Positions 8,604 to 18,232 of a DNA stretch of 64,000 nt are shown here, one piece after another. The notes beneath the pieces are model-generated. The model searched no databases, was not told the origin of the DNA, and saw only the letters and a program-made list of their open reading frames with translations. The number at the start of each line of letters is the position of its first letter. Within the stretch, counting starts at the first letter, position 1. Origin of the DNA: JAVBKX01 sp031553835 (GTDB taxonomy: Bacteria > Bacteroidota > Bacteroidia > Bacteroidales > Azobacteroidaceae). The stretch lies in the NCBI GenBank assembly GCA_031553835.1, contig JAVBKX010000004.1, forward strand, positions 152,717 to 216,716. The letters run 5' to 3'. A program made the position numbers and the translations under genes.

Positions 8604-9290
8604 TCATATATCACTTGCCTCTGCCAGAAATTCATAAAAAGGCTTCATTAGTGTAAATTCATTGCCCAACAGGGTTGCAAAGTTTGCATCAAACATTTCT
8701 TTTCCAACCGGACAGTTTTTAATCAGGTAAACGCTTTTTCGTTGCATCCAAGGCTGAAAATATTCCGGTAACTCATTCTTCACCGGTCGTTTGTATTCTT
8801 CGCCTTCCAACTTGAAACCACATTTGGAGGTTAATTCTTTTGTAATTTCCTCGAAATGTTTTTGCTCATATTCAATCTGGGAACGAAAACTATTCATGAT
8901 TTTTTTATCAGAGCCGTACAATCCCATACCGTACGCATATCCATCGCCGGAAATTTCCATAAAGAAGGCGGGAAAATTTTCCCATTTTTCCACCAACCGC
9001 TGGAAAGTCATCCACATGTGCGTTTTATATGGAGTTTTGTCATGAGAAAACCGAATATCCCTGTAGATACGTGATAATACGCGGTTCAGGCGAAAATCCA
9101 TTCGAGGATCAATATCATACATAGCCGGTGTCATCGCCGTCACCAGGGCTTTCAGCGGCTCTAACAATACCGATTGATAGACCGTTTTATTTTCGTCAAA
9201 CCATGGCTTATTGTTATTCTCAGCCAAATCTTTAAAAAATTGGATCGTTGCAGGAGTAAACCCGGAAAAAACTGTTGTTGTATTTCCCAT
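8604..9290 (-). CDS. DUF2461 family protein (TIGR02453)
   Basis: 228 residues, cytosolic with no signal. Family motifs are FSGFTPATIQFFKDLAENNNKPWF at the N-terminus, YRDIRFSHDKTPYKTHM (~95) and FFMEISGDGYAYGMGLY (~115). DUF2461 proteins are widespread in Bacteroidota and fungi and have no established biochemical role. The conserved Asp/Lys/Tyr run in RFSHDKTPYK is the most likely functional site. It is the first gene of a two-gene transcript with the acetylesterase; this association is probably incidental. The divergent intergenic stretch 9291-9523 shows no clear promoter on either strand. Confidence 0.85.
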   Translation of the reverse strand: MGNTTTVFSGFTPATIQFFKDLAENNNKPWFDENKTVYQSVLLEPLKALVTAMTPAMYDIDPRMDFRLNRVLSRIYRDIRFSHDKTPYKTHMWMTFQRLVEKWENFPAFFMEISGDGYAYGMGLYGSDKKIMNSFRSQIEYEQKHFEEITKELTSKCGFKLEGEEYKRPVKNELPEYFQPWMQRKSVYLIKNCPVGKEMFDANFATLLGNEFTLMKPFYEFLAEASDI

Positions 9291-9523
9291 TTATTTATTT
9301 TTTAACGGAGCGAATTTAAGGTTTTTTTTTGATAATTCCTTTCTCCTTGCAGCGTTTTCATATTATTATCAGTTATAAATTGATGTTGTTTTGTTAAACA
9401 TTCAATGAGCATCATTTCAAACAATAATTCCACTTCAAGAAATATTTTCTTCACAATCCTGTAATCGTATAGCAACATAATACTCCGAATTTTGCTCCCG
9501 AAATTGATTTAGTAGTTTATTTT

Positions 9524-12346
9524 ATGACAAGCAAATTCGGGTATTTAGTAATCATTTTTTTATTATGTGTAACCTCCCTGTTGGCTTCTGGCAATGGAAG
9601 TATTGAGGGCATTGTTCTTGATAAAAAAACAGGAGAGGCCATTATCGGGGCAACTGTCGCCCTGGAGTCTTTAAACAAAGGTACAGGAACCAATTTGGAT
9701 GGTAAATTCAAATTAGAGAATATTCCTGCCGGAACCTATAAGTTAAAGGTCAATTACATTTCATACGAAACAGTCGAATTATCAGATGTAGAAGTAGCTT
9801 CCGGACAAGTTTCACCAGTAAATGTAGCTCTCGTCGAATCGTCTCAATTGTTAAACGAAGTAGTTGTCACCAGTGTGAGAAGGATGAACTCGGAAGTATC
9901 CATGCTTCACTCACAAAAAATTGCACTGACAGTAGTCAGTGGAGTTTCGTCCCAACAAATCACACGTACACAAGACCGGGATGCATCAGAAGTAATCAAG
10001 CGTATTCCTGGCATTTCTATTATCGATGATAAGTTTGTAATTGCCCGCGGATTGTCTCAACGATACAATAATGTATGGGTCAACAATAGCGCCGTTCCCG
10101 GAATGGAAGCGGATTCCCGTTCATTTTCCTTCGACGTTATCCCTAGTGGACAGATTGAAAATATTATGATTGTGAAATCTCCCTCTCCCGACCTTCCGGC
10201 CGATTTCTCAGGAGGATTTATTAAAATCACAACGAAAAATATGCCTTCGGAAAATTCATTCAATGTTAACTATGGAATGAATTACAACACCAAAACAACA
10301 TTCAACGATTTCAAATACAGCAACGGAAGTTCGACCGATTGGTTGGGTTTTGACAACGGCTTCCGGAGCCTCAACAATATTGTCCCCGAACGGTTGAACA
10401 ATAACGATGCAAATCAGGTGGACGCAGTTACCAAAGGCGGTTTCAACAACAATTGGGATGTTCATGAAAAGAAAGCGATACCCGATCAACGCTTGTCCTT
10501 AGTGTTGAACCGCCGTTTTGACACTCAATCGGGCAAGCAGTGGGGGCTGATTGGAGCCTTGAACTACAGCTATACGTCCCGTTCCTATACAAACATGGAA
10601 AATTCCCGCTTCGGAGTTTACAATGTGGAGCAGGATAAACCTACCTATTTATATAAATATACAGACGATATTTATCTTACAGATTCTAAAATAGGCGGAT
10701 TATTTAATTTAACATTCATCAATAACTCCAATAATAGGTTTGAATTCAGGAATATGTTCAACCAACTTGGGAGGGACAAATACACTGAACGTGAAGGATA
10801 TCAATACCTCAGCGGGCTATATAATCAGGAAAAAACAGAGTATGTATATAGCAGTCGAAGTGCTTATTCCGGACAATTAGCGGGGAATCACACTTTTACT
10901 GATACGAATAAAATGGATTGGACATTAGGGTTTTCCTATTCCAATAAAAATCAACCGGACCGGAGAATTCTTGAACGTGAAGAAAACGGATTTGCAGACG
11001 ACCCTCATTATGGAGAAATGCATATCGATCAAAATGAAATATTCAGGGATTTCATCAAGCTCAATGAATATCTTTATTCTGTGACAATGAATTATGATCG
11101 TGAACTATCATTAGGAAGCAATTTCAAACCACTGTTGAAAACCGGAATTTATGGAGAATACCGTACCCGCGACTATGATACCCGCGCTTTTTATTATCGC
11201 TGGAATGATGGGAGCTTTTCGAGTGATTTTCCCTATCGCAATGTAGTTCAATCTATTCTTATTCCCGAAAATTATGGTTTCGATAAATTATATATTTATG
11301 AGGATACAGACAATCGCAACAGTTATTCAGGAGACGATATGTTAGGCGCCGCTTATTTAGCATTCAACCTTCCTTTTAATAAATTCAATATTTATACGGG
11401 AGCCCGGTTGGAATACAACAAAATGACATTAACCAATTATACAACCATAAAGGAAGACTTGACTAAAGAGACTAATTATGATCAGCTAAACCTATTTCCC
11501 TCGATCAATGCAACTTACAATTTTAATAAAAAACAGTTGATGCGTTTTGCTTATGGTTCATCAATCAACCGTCAGGAATTCAGGGAAGTATCGTCCTCTG
11601 TTTATTATGACTTCGATTTATTCAGTTCGATCAAAGGAAATCCCAAGTTAAAGCCAGCTTATATACAAAATTTCGATTTGCGATATGAATTTTACCCTTC
11701 TCCTGCGGAATTGATTTCTTTAGCTGTGTTTTATAAACATTTCAAAAATCCAATCGAATGGACTTACCTGGATGCAGGAGGAAGTTACACCTATACTTTT
11801 GAAAACGCCGAAAGCGCTAATAATGTAGGATTGGAACTGGATATCAAGAAAAGTCTGGATTTCATAGGGATGGACAATTTCTCGCTGTTATTCAACGGTT
11901 CTTTGATCGATAGCAAAGTCATATTTGGAGAAAACAGTATGGAACATGATCGTCCGATGCAGGGACAATCGCCTTACTTAGTCAATGCAGGACTATTCTA
12001 CCAATTAGAAAAACACCAATTCAATGCTACATTAATGTATAATATTATCGGTAAGCGTATTGTCGGGATTGGCAAAGTTGACACCAGCGAAGGAGGTAGC
12101 ATCAACAACGATGTACCCGACATGTATGAAATGCCACGGAATGTACTGGATCTGTCTCTCAGTAAAAAATTCGGCAAAAACATAGAATTAAGCGCAGGAA
12201 TACGTGACCTCTTAGCGCAAAAAGTGATCTTCAAACAATTCCCGAAATTCTATGATGCCGACGGCAAACTTCAAACCCGGGAACAAATTACCAAGGAGTA
12301 TACTCCCGGACAAAATATTTCTTTAACAGTAAAAGTTATTTTTTGA
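9524..12346 (+). CDS. TonB-dependent outer-membrane receptor with carboxypeptidase-regulatory-like domain
   Basis: 940 residues: signal peptide (MTSKFGYLVIIFLLCVTSLLASG), a CarboxypepD_reg-like sandwich (~25-105, GSIEGIVLDKKTGEAIIGA), a plug (~125-240, ending DLPADFSGGFIKI) and a 22-strand barrel to the C-terminal aromatic residue (SLTVKVIF). Unlike SusC it lacks the GYG-type TonB box region and is about 140 residues shorter; its plug has RIPGISIIDDKFVIARGLSQRY. No SusD follows. Instead a beta-helix lipoprotein starts 18 bp downstream, a pairing seen repeatedly in Bacteroidota. The imported ligand is unknown; siderophore, phosphate-linked compound or peptide are all possible. Confidence 0.9.
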   Translation: MTSKFGYLVIIFLLCVTSLLASGNGSIEGIVLDKKTGEAIIGATVALESLNKGTGTNLDGKFKLENIPAGTYKLKVNYISYETVELSDVEVASGQVSPVNVALVESSQLLNEVVVTSVRRMNSEVSMLHSQKIALTVVSGVSSQQITRTQDRDASEVIKRIPGISIIDDKFVIARGLSQRYNNVWVNNSAVPGMEADSRSFSFDVIPSGQIENIMIVKSPSPDLPADFSGGFIKITTKNMPSENSFNVNYGMNYNTKTTFNDFKYSNGSSTDWLGFDNGFRSLNNIVPERLNNNDANQVDAVTKGGFNNNWDVHEKKAIPDQRLSLVLNRRFDTQSGKQWGLIGALNYSYTSRSYTNMENSRFGVYNVEQDKPTYLYKYTDDIYLTDSKIGGLFNLTFINNSNNRFEFRNMFNQLGRDKYTEREGYQYLSGLYNQEKTEYVYSSRSAYSGQLAGNHTFTDTNKMDWTLGFSYSNKNQPDRRILEREENGFADDPHYGEMHIDQNEIFRDFIKLNEYLYSVTMNYDRELSLGSNFKPLLKTGIYGEYRTRDYDTRAFYYRWNDGSFSSDFPYRNVVQSILIPENYGFDKLYIYEDTDNRNSYSGDDMLGAAYLAFNLPFNKFNIYTGARLEYNKMTLTNYTTIKEDLTKETNYDQLNLFPSINATYNFNKKQLMRFAYGSSINRQEFREVSSSVYYDFDLFSSIKGNPKLKPAYIQNFDLRYEFYPSPAELISLAVFYKHFKNPIEWTYLDAGGSYTYTFENAESANNVGLELDIKKSLDFIGMDNFSLLFNGSLIDSKVIFGENSMEHDRPMQGQSPYLVNAGLFYQLEKHQFNATLMYNIIGKRIVGIGKVDTSEGGSINNDVPDMYEMPRNVLDLSLSKKFGKNIELSAGIRDLLAQKVIFKQFPKFYDADGKLQTREQITKEYTPGQNISLTVKVIF

Positions 12347-12364
12347 TTTATTAATAAGTTTAGT

Positions 12365-13870
12365 ATGAAAAAGATGAAATTTTTTAGTTTTATGACAATT
12401 GCCCTGATGGCAATGTTCAGTGTTAGTTGTAGTGATGATGACAACAATGATCCCACTCCGGAACCGGATCCTAACGAACAAACTCCTATTGTTTTTAATG
12501 GCAATCAAATTGGAGATGGAGCCCAGGAATTTGAAATCAATGGAGATTACACCTTAGAAAAAGGCGTTTATACTATGAAAGGATGGGTATATGTAACCAA
12601 CGGTTCTTCGTTGACCATTCCGGCTGGAACTATTCTTAAGGGGGATAAAGACACAAAAGCTACCTTGATTGTAGAACCGGGAGGAAAAATCTATGCCCAA
12701 GGAACTGCCACCGAACCAATTGTGTTTACTTCTGCACAACCGAAAGGAAGCCGTAAACCGGGAGACTGGGGTGGTTTGATTATTTGTGGCCGTGCGAAAA
12801 ACAATGCCGGAGCACAAATCATTGAAGGTGGACCTCGCACTACGCACGGAGGAGGCAATGATGACGACAATTCAGGAGTATTAAGTTATGTACGTGTTGA
12901 ATTTGCCGGATACCCATTTATGGCTGACCAGGAAATCAACGGAATCACTTTGGGCTCGGTCGGTCGTGGCACTCAAATCGATCACTTGCAGGTTTCTTAT
13001 TCCAATGATGATTCTTACGAATGGTTCGGAGGAACAGTAAATTGTAAATATTTGGTTGCTTTCCATGGTTGGGATGATGAATTCGATACCGATAACGGTT
13101 TTTCCGGAAATCTTCAATTCTTATTAAGTGTTCGCCATCCTAAAATTGCCGACACATCATTATCTAACGGATTCGAATCAGATAACAACAAAGACGGAAC
13201 AACTGCTTCTCCGAACACAAGCTGCGTTTTCAGTAATGCAACATTCATTGGTCCAATCGGACAAGATGCGGCTTTTGAAAATACCACAACATACATCAAT
13301 GGAGGTGGTTACAATCCAAACAATGGTGCAAAACCAGGTGTATTCCAAGCTGCAATGCAAATCCGTAGAAATTCCAAGTTAAATTGCTTCAATTCTGTTG
13401 CCATCGGTTTCCCTGTTGGTTTATTATTGGATAATGAAAAGGGTAAAACACATGATGCTGCTAAAAACAGAGAATTATCTTTACAAAATATCTATTTCGC
13501 AGGAATGACAGTATTAGGTTCAGATAAAAACAAAAGCTGGAAAGACTATTATTCTGCTGATGGCGTAAATGAAGATACGAGCAAAGAATCATACTCAAGC
13601 ACTTTCTTCAAAGCACAAACAGGAAACCAATATTATTCGGCGATTTCTGAATTGATGTTGAACCAGCCTAATAGTTTGCAAGCTAGTCCGAATTACGGTC
13701 CAAAAAGCGGCAGTCCACTTACAGGAAAAAACACCAGTGATTTGTTCAAAGATTCCAAACTTTCGGGATTCGATAAAGTTGACTACATTGGAGCATTCAA
13801 AAGCGATGCTGATGCTGACAACTGGATGAAAGGCTGGACAAATTTTGATCCGCAAAATACGGAATACTAA
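12365..13870 (+). CDS. Surface lipoprotein with right-handed beta-helix-like repeats, partner of the TonB receptor
   Basis: 501 residues. Lipobox FSVSC with Cys at ~22 is followed by SDDDNND, a surface-export signature for Bacteroidota lipoproteins, then a Pro/Glu-rich linker. The body contains beta-helix turns (GWVYVTNGSSLTIPAGTILKG, TLIVEPGGKIYAQG, GDWGGLIICGRA, IDHLQVSYSNDDSYEWFGGTVNCKYLVAF, WDDEFDTDNGFSGNLQF). Homologues are often mis-named multidrug transporter, but the sequence has no membrane helices and cannot be a transporter. The DDEFDTDNG stretch is acidic and could bind metal. By analogy with SusD it may capture the ligand for the adjacent receptor; that role is inference. Confidence 0.7.
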   Translation: MKKMKFFSFMTIALMAMFSVSCSDDDNNDPTPEPDPNEQTPIVFNGNQIGDGAQEFEINGDYTLEKGVYTMKGWVYVTNGSSLTIPAGTILKGDKDTKATLIVEPGGKIYAQGTATEPIVFTSAQPKGSRKPGDWGGLIICGRAKNNAGAQIIEGGPRTTHGGGNDDDNSGVLSYVRVEFAGYPFMADQEINGITLGSVGRGTQIDHLQVSYSNDDSYEWFGGTVNCKYLVAFHGWDDEFDTDNGFSGNLQFLLSVRHPKIADTSLSNGFESDNNKDGTTASPNTSCVFSNATFIGPIGQDAAFENTTTYINGGGYNPNNGAKPGVFQAAMQIRRNSKLNCFNSVAIGFPVGLLLDNEKGKTHDAAKNRELSLQNIYFAGMTVLGSDKNKSWKDYYSADGVNEDTSKESYSSTFFKAQTGNQYYSAISELMLNQPNSLQASPNYGPKSGSPLTGKNTSDLFKDSKLSGFDKVDYIGAFKSDADADNWMKGWTNFDPQNTEY

Positions 13871-13938
13871 TTGAGAATGGAGAATGGAGAATTGAGATTG
13901 GAAATGAGGTTTCGTCCTAAAATAATTCCATTCTCAAT
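13870..13938. repeat. Inverted repeat of the GAGAATGGA family at a convergent gene junction
   Basis: Perfect 12-nt arms ATTGAGAATGGA (13870-13881) and TCCATTCTCAAT (13927-13938) surround a 45-nt loop containing further GAGAATGG copies. The repeat touches the stop codons of both the beta-helix lipoprotein gene and the convergent HTCS gene. Related copies occur at 47245-47317 and 55248-55325. Confidence 0.65.
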
Positions 13939-16900
13939 TCTTCTTGTTCGTTTCCACGTACTCCGTTGGAGACATACCATAATGCTCTTTAAAAATATTG
14001 CTAAAATAAGCCTGGGAAGAAAAGCCAACGGCATAAGCAATTTCGGCAATAGCCATATTTTTATTTAACAACAACCAGGCTGCATGTTTTAAACGATAGC
14101 TGCGGATGTAATTACCCGGTGAATCATTTGTAATCGTCTTCAATCGGCGGTTAAGATGCACCCGGCTGATCCCAAGCTCTTTACTGATCGAATCCACATT
14201 CAAATCGGGATTACTGATTTGTTCTTTCAGTTTTGCATTGAACCGGGCTATTAATTTTTCATCGGACGTTACTACTTTGATATTTTCTTCAACAACTTCC
14301 ATTTCGCCGGTATATTTTTGTTTCAATGTTTCCCGCAATTGGATCAATTGCCCGATACGGGTTTGTAAATGTTTGATATTAAATGGCTTAGGAATGTACG
14401 AATCCGCTCCCATTTCCAATCCCTCTATCCGTTGTTCGACACTGGTTTTCGCAGTAAGCAAAATAACCGGAATGTGACAGGTTTTTTCATTCGTTTTTAT
14501 TAATTTACACAATGTCAACCCATCCATTTCTGGCATCACAATATCACTGACAATAATATCAGGCAAATATTGTAATACTTTGGTTAATCCCTCTTTTCCG
14601 TTGTTGGCCGTATAAACATGATAATTCGCGCCCAATTCCGATTCTATATAATGCAAAATATCCATATCGTCTTCGATGACAAGCACCGCTTCAAATCCTT
14701 TCTGTTTTCTCTGTTTCATTGTCGAGGCTTGTTTTTCATCCACAAAAGCAGGCATAGATGGTTGAAACATAGTGACCGGAGCTTCCTCATTTCCAGTTCC
14801 GAATTCGTCAGCACTGTAAGCTGCTTTCGACAACGGTATCCGGATGCTGAACTTACTGCCTTTTCCCGGTTCGCTTTCGACTTCAAGAGAGCCATGATGC
14901 AATTCGACCATCATTTTGGCTAAATGCAATCCAATGCCTGTTCCCATTTTAGTATTTCGAGCTCCGTCCCGAACCTGATAAAACCGGTCAAAAATATACT
15001 CCTGCTGTTCTTTTGAAATCCCAATTCCCGAATCCTGAACAAAAATTACCAACTGCTCACGCCTGTCTGTTTGTACATCCACGACAACACTTCCACCCTG
15101 GGGAGTAAATTTAAAAGCATTTGACAACAAATTAAAAATAATCTTATCTAAACAATCCTTGTCAATAAAAACGACAGGCAAATTGTCATCAGTCCTCAAT
15201 TTAAAAGCAATTTGACGGGTATTCGCCAATTCAGTAAAAGAATCCATGATATTGCGAATAAACTCCAACATATCCACCTCTTCTATTTTGAGTTTCAACT
15301 TGCCTTTATCCAACGCTCTTAAATCCATCAATTGATTGATTAACCGAAGAATACGAATGGCATTCTGATACATAATACGATAGGAAGATTGCAAAGCAGA
15401 ATCGCATTGTGTATCTAACATTTTTTCCAATGGAGCAATGATCAGAGTCAATGGCGTCCGTATTTCATGGGATATATCGGTAAAAAATTGCAACTTACTT
15501 TCCGACAATTGTTTTTGTTGTTCTTTTTCCATTAATTCCCGGCGCTGTCTCAACCGAAAAGACAAATAAACATAGAATCCATATAACAATATCAGACCTA
15601 ATATAATATACAGCGCTTTCGCTGCAGTAGTCCACCACCAGGGAGGCAAAATCACCACTTGTATCTCTTTTTGCAAGGCATGTTTTCCATCAATAGTCGC
15701 CCTCACTTTAAAGACATAGTTGCCGGGATTTAAGTTTGTATAGGTAACACTACGGCTGGGATGTTTGATCTGACGCCACTGTGTATCGAAATTTTCCATT
15801 TGAGCATAATAATTGACACGCTGAGGCATCCCGTATTCAAGGGCGGCAAACAGAAAAGTAAAACTTCGCTGGTCGTATTCCAAACGGATAGTAGTGGTTT
15901 CATCCAAAGAATTTTTCAAAATATCCGACTTACCGACCCTCACCGGTTGGTTATACACCAGGAAATCCGTAAAAACAAGCTCTAACAATGGATTTTCATG
16001 CAAAATCCGGGAAGGATAAAAGGAAGTAATCCCATTGATTCCTCCAAAATACATTTTATCGTTTTGCCCTTTAAAATGGCTTCCCCGGCGAAATTCATTA
16101 CTTTGAATGCCATCTTCCGCATAAAAATTGGAACATTCTTTTGTTACCGGATTGTACCGGCAAAGACCTTTTCCTGTACTAATCCACAAAGCATGATCCC
16201 GGCCTTCTTCTATCCCGGTTATCATATTGTCGGGAAGGCCGTCTGCAGTAGTAATTAAAGAAGGTTTTCCTGTTTTTTTATCTAAACAATGGAGGCCATA
16301 ATAACTGCCGATCCAGATATTTCCTTCACAAGTTTCACACAACGTGTACATCAGATTTGAGTTTTTCCTGTTATCGGCTAAAGTATATGCTGCAAAAATA
16401 TTGTTATTCTGATCTAAAAGATTAAGTCCATTGGAAGTTGCAGCCCAAATCAGGCCCTCCCTGTCAATAAGGATATCATATACCCAATTACTGGATAATT
16501 GATCTCTTTTTTCATCCGAATAAAACAAATACTGTTTGAACGTATGAGTGGAAGGATTAAGAACCGAAATTCCACCGCCATTAGTACCTATCCAAAGCTG
16601 CCCTTCATTATCTTGAGCGAAAACGGTGACATGATCGTAGCTCAAACCATCGTCCGAATCGGTTTTCCGATAATAGGAATCAAATTTACCTGTTAACGGA
16701 TCATACCGAAAAAAACCATTCACATACGTTCCTATCCAAATATTGTGATCCCGGTCTTCAAACAAGGCAGTAATCACATTTCCAGAAAAGCCGGGAGTGT
16801 TGCTTGTAGTAAAATGATCAATATCTCCGGAAGGCCGGACCCGGTACAAGCCATCGCCATCAGTACCTGCCCAAATATTCCCCCTGTAATCTTCAATTAC

Positions 16901-18016
16901 AGCTATCACACAATGTGTCCCGATACTCTTGGAGGCATCAAACGGATTAAAACCTATATGCCGGAAATTATTTCCCGATGCAGAAATAAACAATACTCCT
17001 TTTTGATACAAAGCAGCCCAAATATTGCCTTGCTTATCCTGAAATAGATGGTGTACTTTCGATTTTGCCAAATCACAGTTGGCTGAAGGCGACTCCAAAC
17101 AGGGAATTTTATTACCATTAACATCGTACCTGAAAATTCCGGCGCCATCTGTTCCCACCCAAATCGTTTGATTATTATCAAGTAGCAAAGAATAAATCTG
17201 GTTCTCCAAAGAAGTAGTACCCGTCTTCAAAATTTGAAACGTTTGAGTAGATTCGTCAAAGATACTAATCCCTCCTATGGTTCCGATCCAAATTGCTCCG
17301 GCAGCATTTTCACAGATAGTAAATACCTTATTATTTCCCAGACTGCGAGGATCTGATGAAATATGTTGATAATGTTGTGTGGTATGACGTTGTGGATTAA
17401 AGACAAAAACGCCATGGTCTTCCGTTCCAAACCAAATATTACCATGCCGGTCTTCAAACATACAACTGACCGGATGATCCCCAAGTCCACCGGCGCCTTT
17501 ATTAAAAACCACCGGAGACAGTGTTTTTGCATCCAACCGCACTACTCCATCTCCCGTATAAGAAATCCATAAGTTATTATGGCGGTCTTCCAAGATATAA
17601 TTAGCACGGCGTTCTTTAAACAATTCGTTTATTTCACCCAATTGCCATCGGAAAAATGCATTTTTTGTCCGGTCATACTGTAATAACCCGTTGGAAGTCG
17701 CCACCCAAAACAATCCCCGACTATCTTCATATACACATGAAACATAATTGCCCTGGATAGAAGTCGAATCATCCGGAATCGATGAATACACTTCAAAATC
17801 ATATCCATTGAACTTATTCAACCCATTTTCGGTTGCAATCCAAATATATCCTTTCGAATCCTGGTAAATTTGATTAATATGACTATTTGAAAGGCCATTA
17901 TCAGGAGTAAAAAGCCGAGTTTTATCCGCCCTCAAATAAAAAGGACAAAACGACGAATGAAGAATCAACAATACTGAAAGTATCAGTCGTTTCCAATAAT
18001 TGAGTTCATTTTTCAT
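13934..18016 (-). CDS. Hybrid two-component system sensor-regulator (HTCS)
   Basis: About 1360 residues from ATG 18016; this start gives the signal/anchor NYWKRLILSVLLILHSSFC, while the longer reading to 18121 has no support. Order: ~12 two-bladed propeller repeats (IYQDSKGYIWIATENGLNKF and many like it, ~30-690), Y_Y_Y domain (~715-785), one membrane helix (ALYIILGLILLYGFYVYL, ~800), HisKA with phospho-acceptor in DISHEIRTPL (~849), HATPase (DSGIGIS, GTGIGLHLAK), receiver with phospho-Asp in SDIVMPEMDG (~1158) and AraC HTH (~1260-1355, AYAVGFSSQAYFSNIFKEHYG). HTCS proteins bind an oligosaccharide in the periplasm and switch on the neighbouring PUL. It is divergent from susC at 18233, so it most likely controls that operon. 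Confidence 0.95.
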   Translation of the reverse strand: MKNELNYWKRLILSVLLILHSSFCPFYLRADKTRLFTPDNGLSNSHINQIYQDSKGYIWIATENGLNKFNGYDFEVYSSIPDDSTSIQGNYVSCVYEDSRGLFWVATSNGLLQYDRTKNAFFRWQLGEINELFKERRANYILEDRHNNLWISYTGDGVVRLDAKTLSPVVFNKGAGGLGDHPVSCMFEDRHGNIWFGTEDHGVFVFNPQRHTTQHYQHISSDPRSLGNNKVFTICENAAGAIWIGTIGGISIFDESTQTFQILKTGTTSLENQIYSLLLDNNQTIWVGTDGAGIFRYDVNGNKIPCLESPSANCDLAKSKVHHLFQDKQGNIWAALYQKGVLFISASGNNFRHIGFNPFDASKSIGTHCVIAVIEDYRGNIWAGTDGDGLYRVRPSGDIDHFTTSNTPGFSGNVITALFEDRDHNIWIGTYVNGFFRYDPLTGKFDSYYRKTDSDDGLSYDHVTVFAQDNEGQLWIGTNGGGISVLNPSTHTFKQYLFYSDEKRDQLSSNWVYDILIDREGLIWAATSNGLNLLDQNNNIFAAYTLADNRKNSNLMYTLCETCEGNIWIGSYYGLHCLDKKTGKPSLITTADGLPDNMITGIEEGRDHALWISTGKGLCRYNPVTKECSNFYAEDGIQSNEFRRGSHFKGQNDKMYFGGINGITSFYPSRILHENPLLELVFTDFLVYNQPVRVGKSDILKNSLDETTTIRLEYDQRSFTFLFAALEYGMPQRVNYYAQMENFDTQWRQIKHPSRSVTYTNLNPGNYVFKVRATIDGKHALQKEIQVVILPPWWWTTAAKALYIILGLILLYGFYVYLSFRLRQRRELMEKEQQKQLSESKLQFFTDISHEIRTPLTLIIAPLEKMLDTQCDSALQSSYRIMYQNAIRILRLINQLMDLRALDKGKLKLKIEEVDMLEFIRNIMDSFTELANTRQIAFKLRTDDNLPVVFIDKDCLDKIIFNLLSNAFKFTPQGGSVVVDVQTDRREQLVIFVQDSGIGISKEQQEYIFDRFYQVRDGARNTKMGTGIGLHLAKMMVELHHGSLEVESEPGKGSKFSIRIPLSKAAYSADEFGTGNEEAPVTMFQPSMPAFVDEKQASTMKQRKQKGFEAVLVIEDDMDILHYIESELGANYHVYTANNGKEGLTKVLQYLPDIIVSDIVMPEMDGLTLCKLIKTNEKTCHIPVILLTAKTSVEQRIEGLEMGADSYIPKPFNIKHLQTRIGQLIQLRETLKQKYTGEMEVVEENIKVVTSDEKLIARFNAKLKEQISNPDLNVDSISKELGISRVHLNRRLKTITNDSPGNYIRSYRLKHAAWLLLNKNMAIAEIAYAVGFSSQAYFSNIFKEHYGMSPTEYVETNKKN

Positions 18017-18137
18017 GGTTTCGCGAAAAAAAATCAATGTTACAAAAATAGTATAAAATAGTTTCAAAAACGAAAATGATGTAACAAAACCAAAAGGATA
18101 TGAGCATTTGTTTGTTATCAATCGTTAATAATAATCT

Positions 18138-18145
18138 TATATTTG
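18138..18145 (+). promoter_or_regulatory. -7 promoter box of the SusC-led PUL operon
   Basis: TATATTTG matches TAnnTTTG exactly, with TTTG at 18111-18114 (23-nt spacer, slightly long). It lies 88 bp before the SusC ATG; that leader gives room for small-RNA or attenuator control typical of PULs. The HTCS presumably binds just upstream. Confidence 0.55.
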
Positions 18146-18232
18146 TATTATCAGAACCTTGTCCGAAAGGACAATTGCAGGCTAAACAAAACAATAAATA
18201 GGTGTATATATTAAATCTAATGAATAAAAAAC

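Noticed and set aside
18017..18121. 35-codon N-terminal extension of the HTCS
   Set aside because: Sequence from 18016 has a normal HTCS start with a signal/anchor; the extension runs into the intergenic promoter region.
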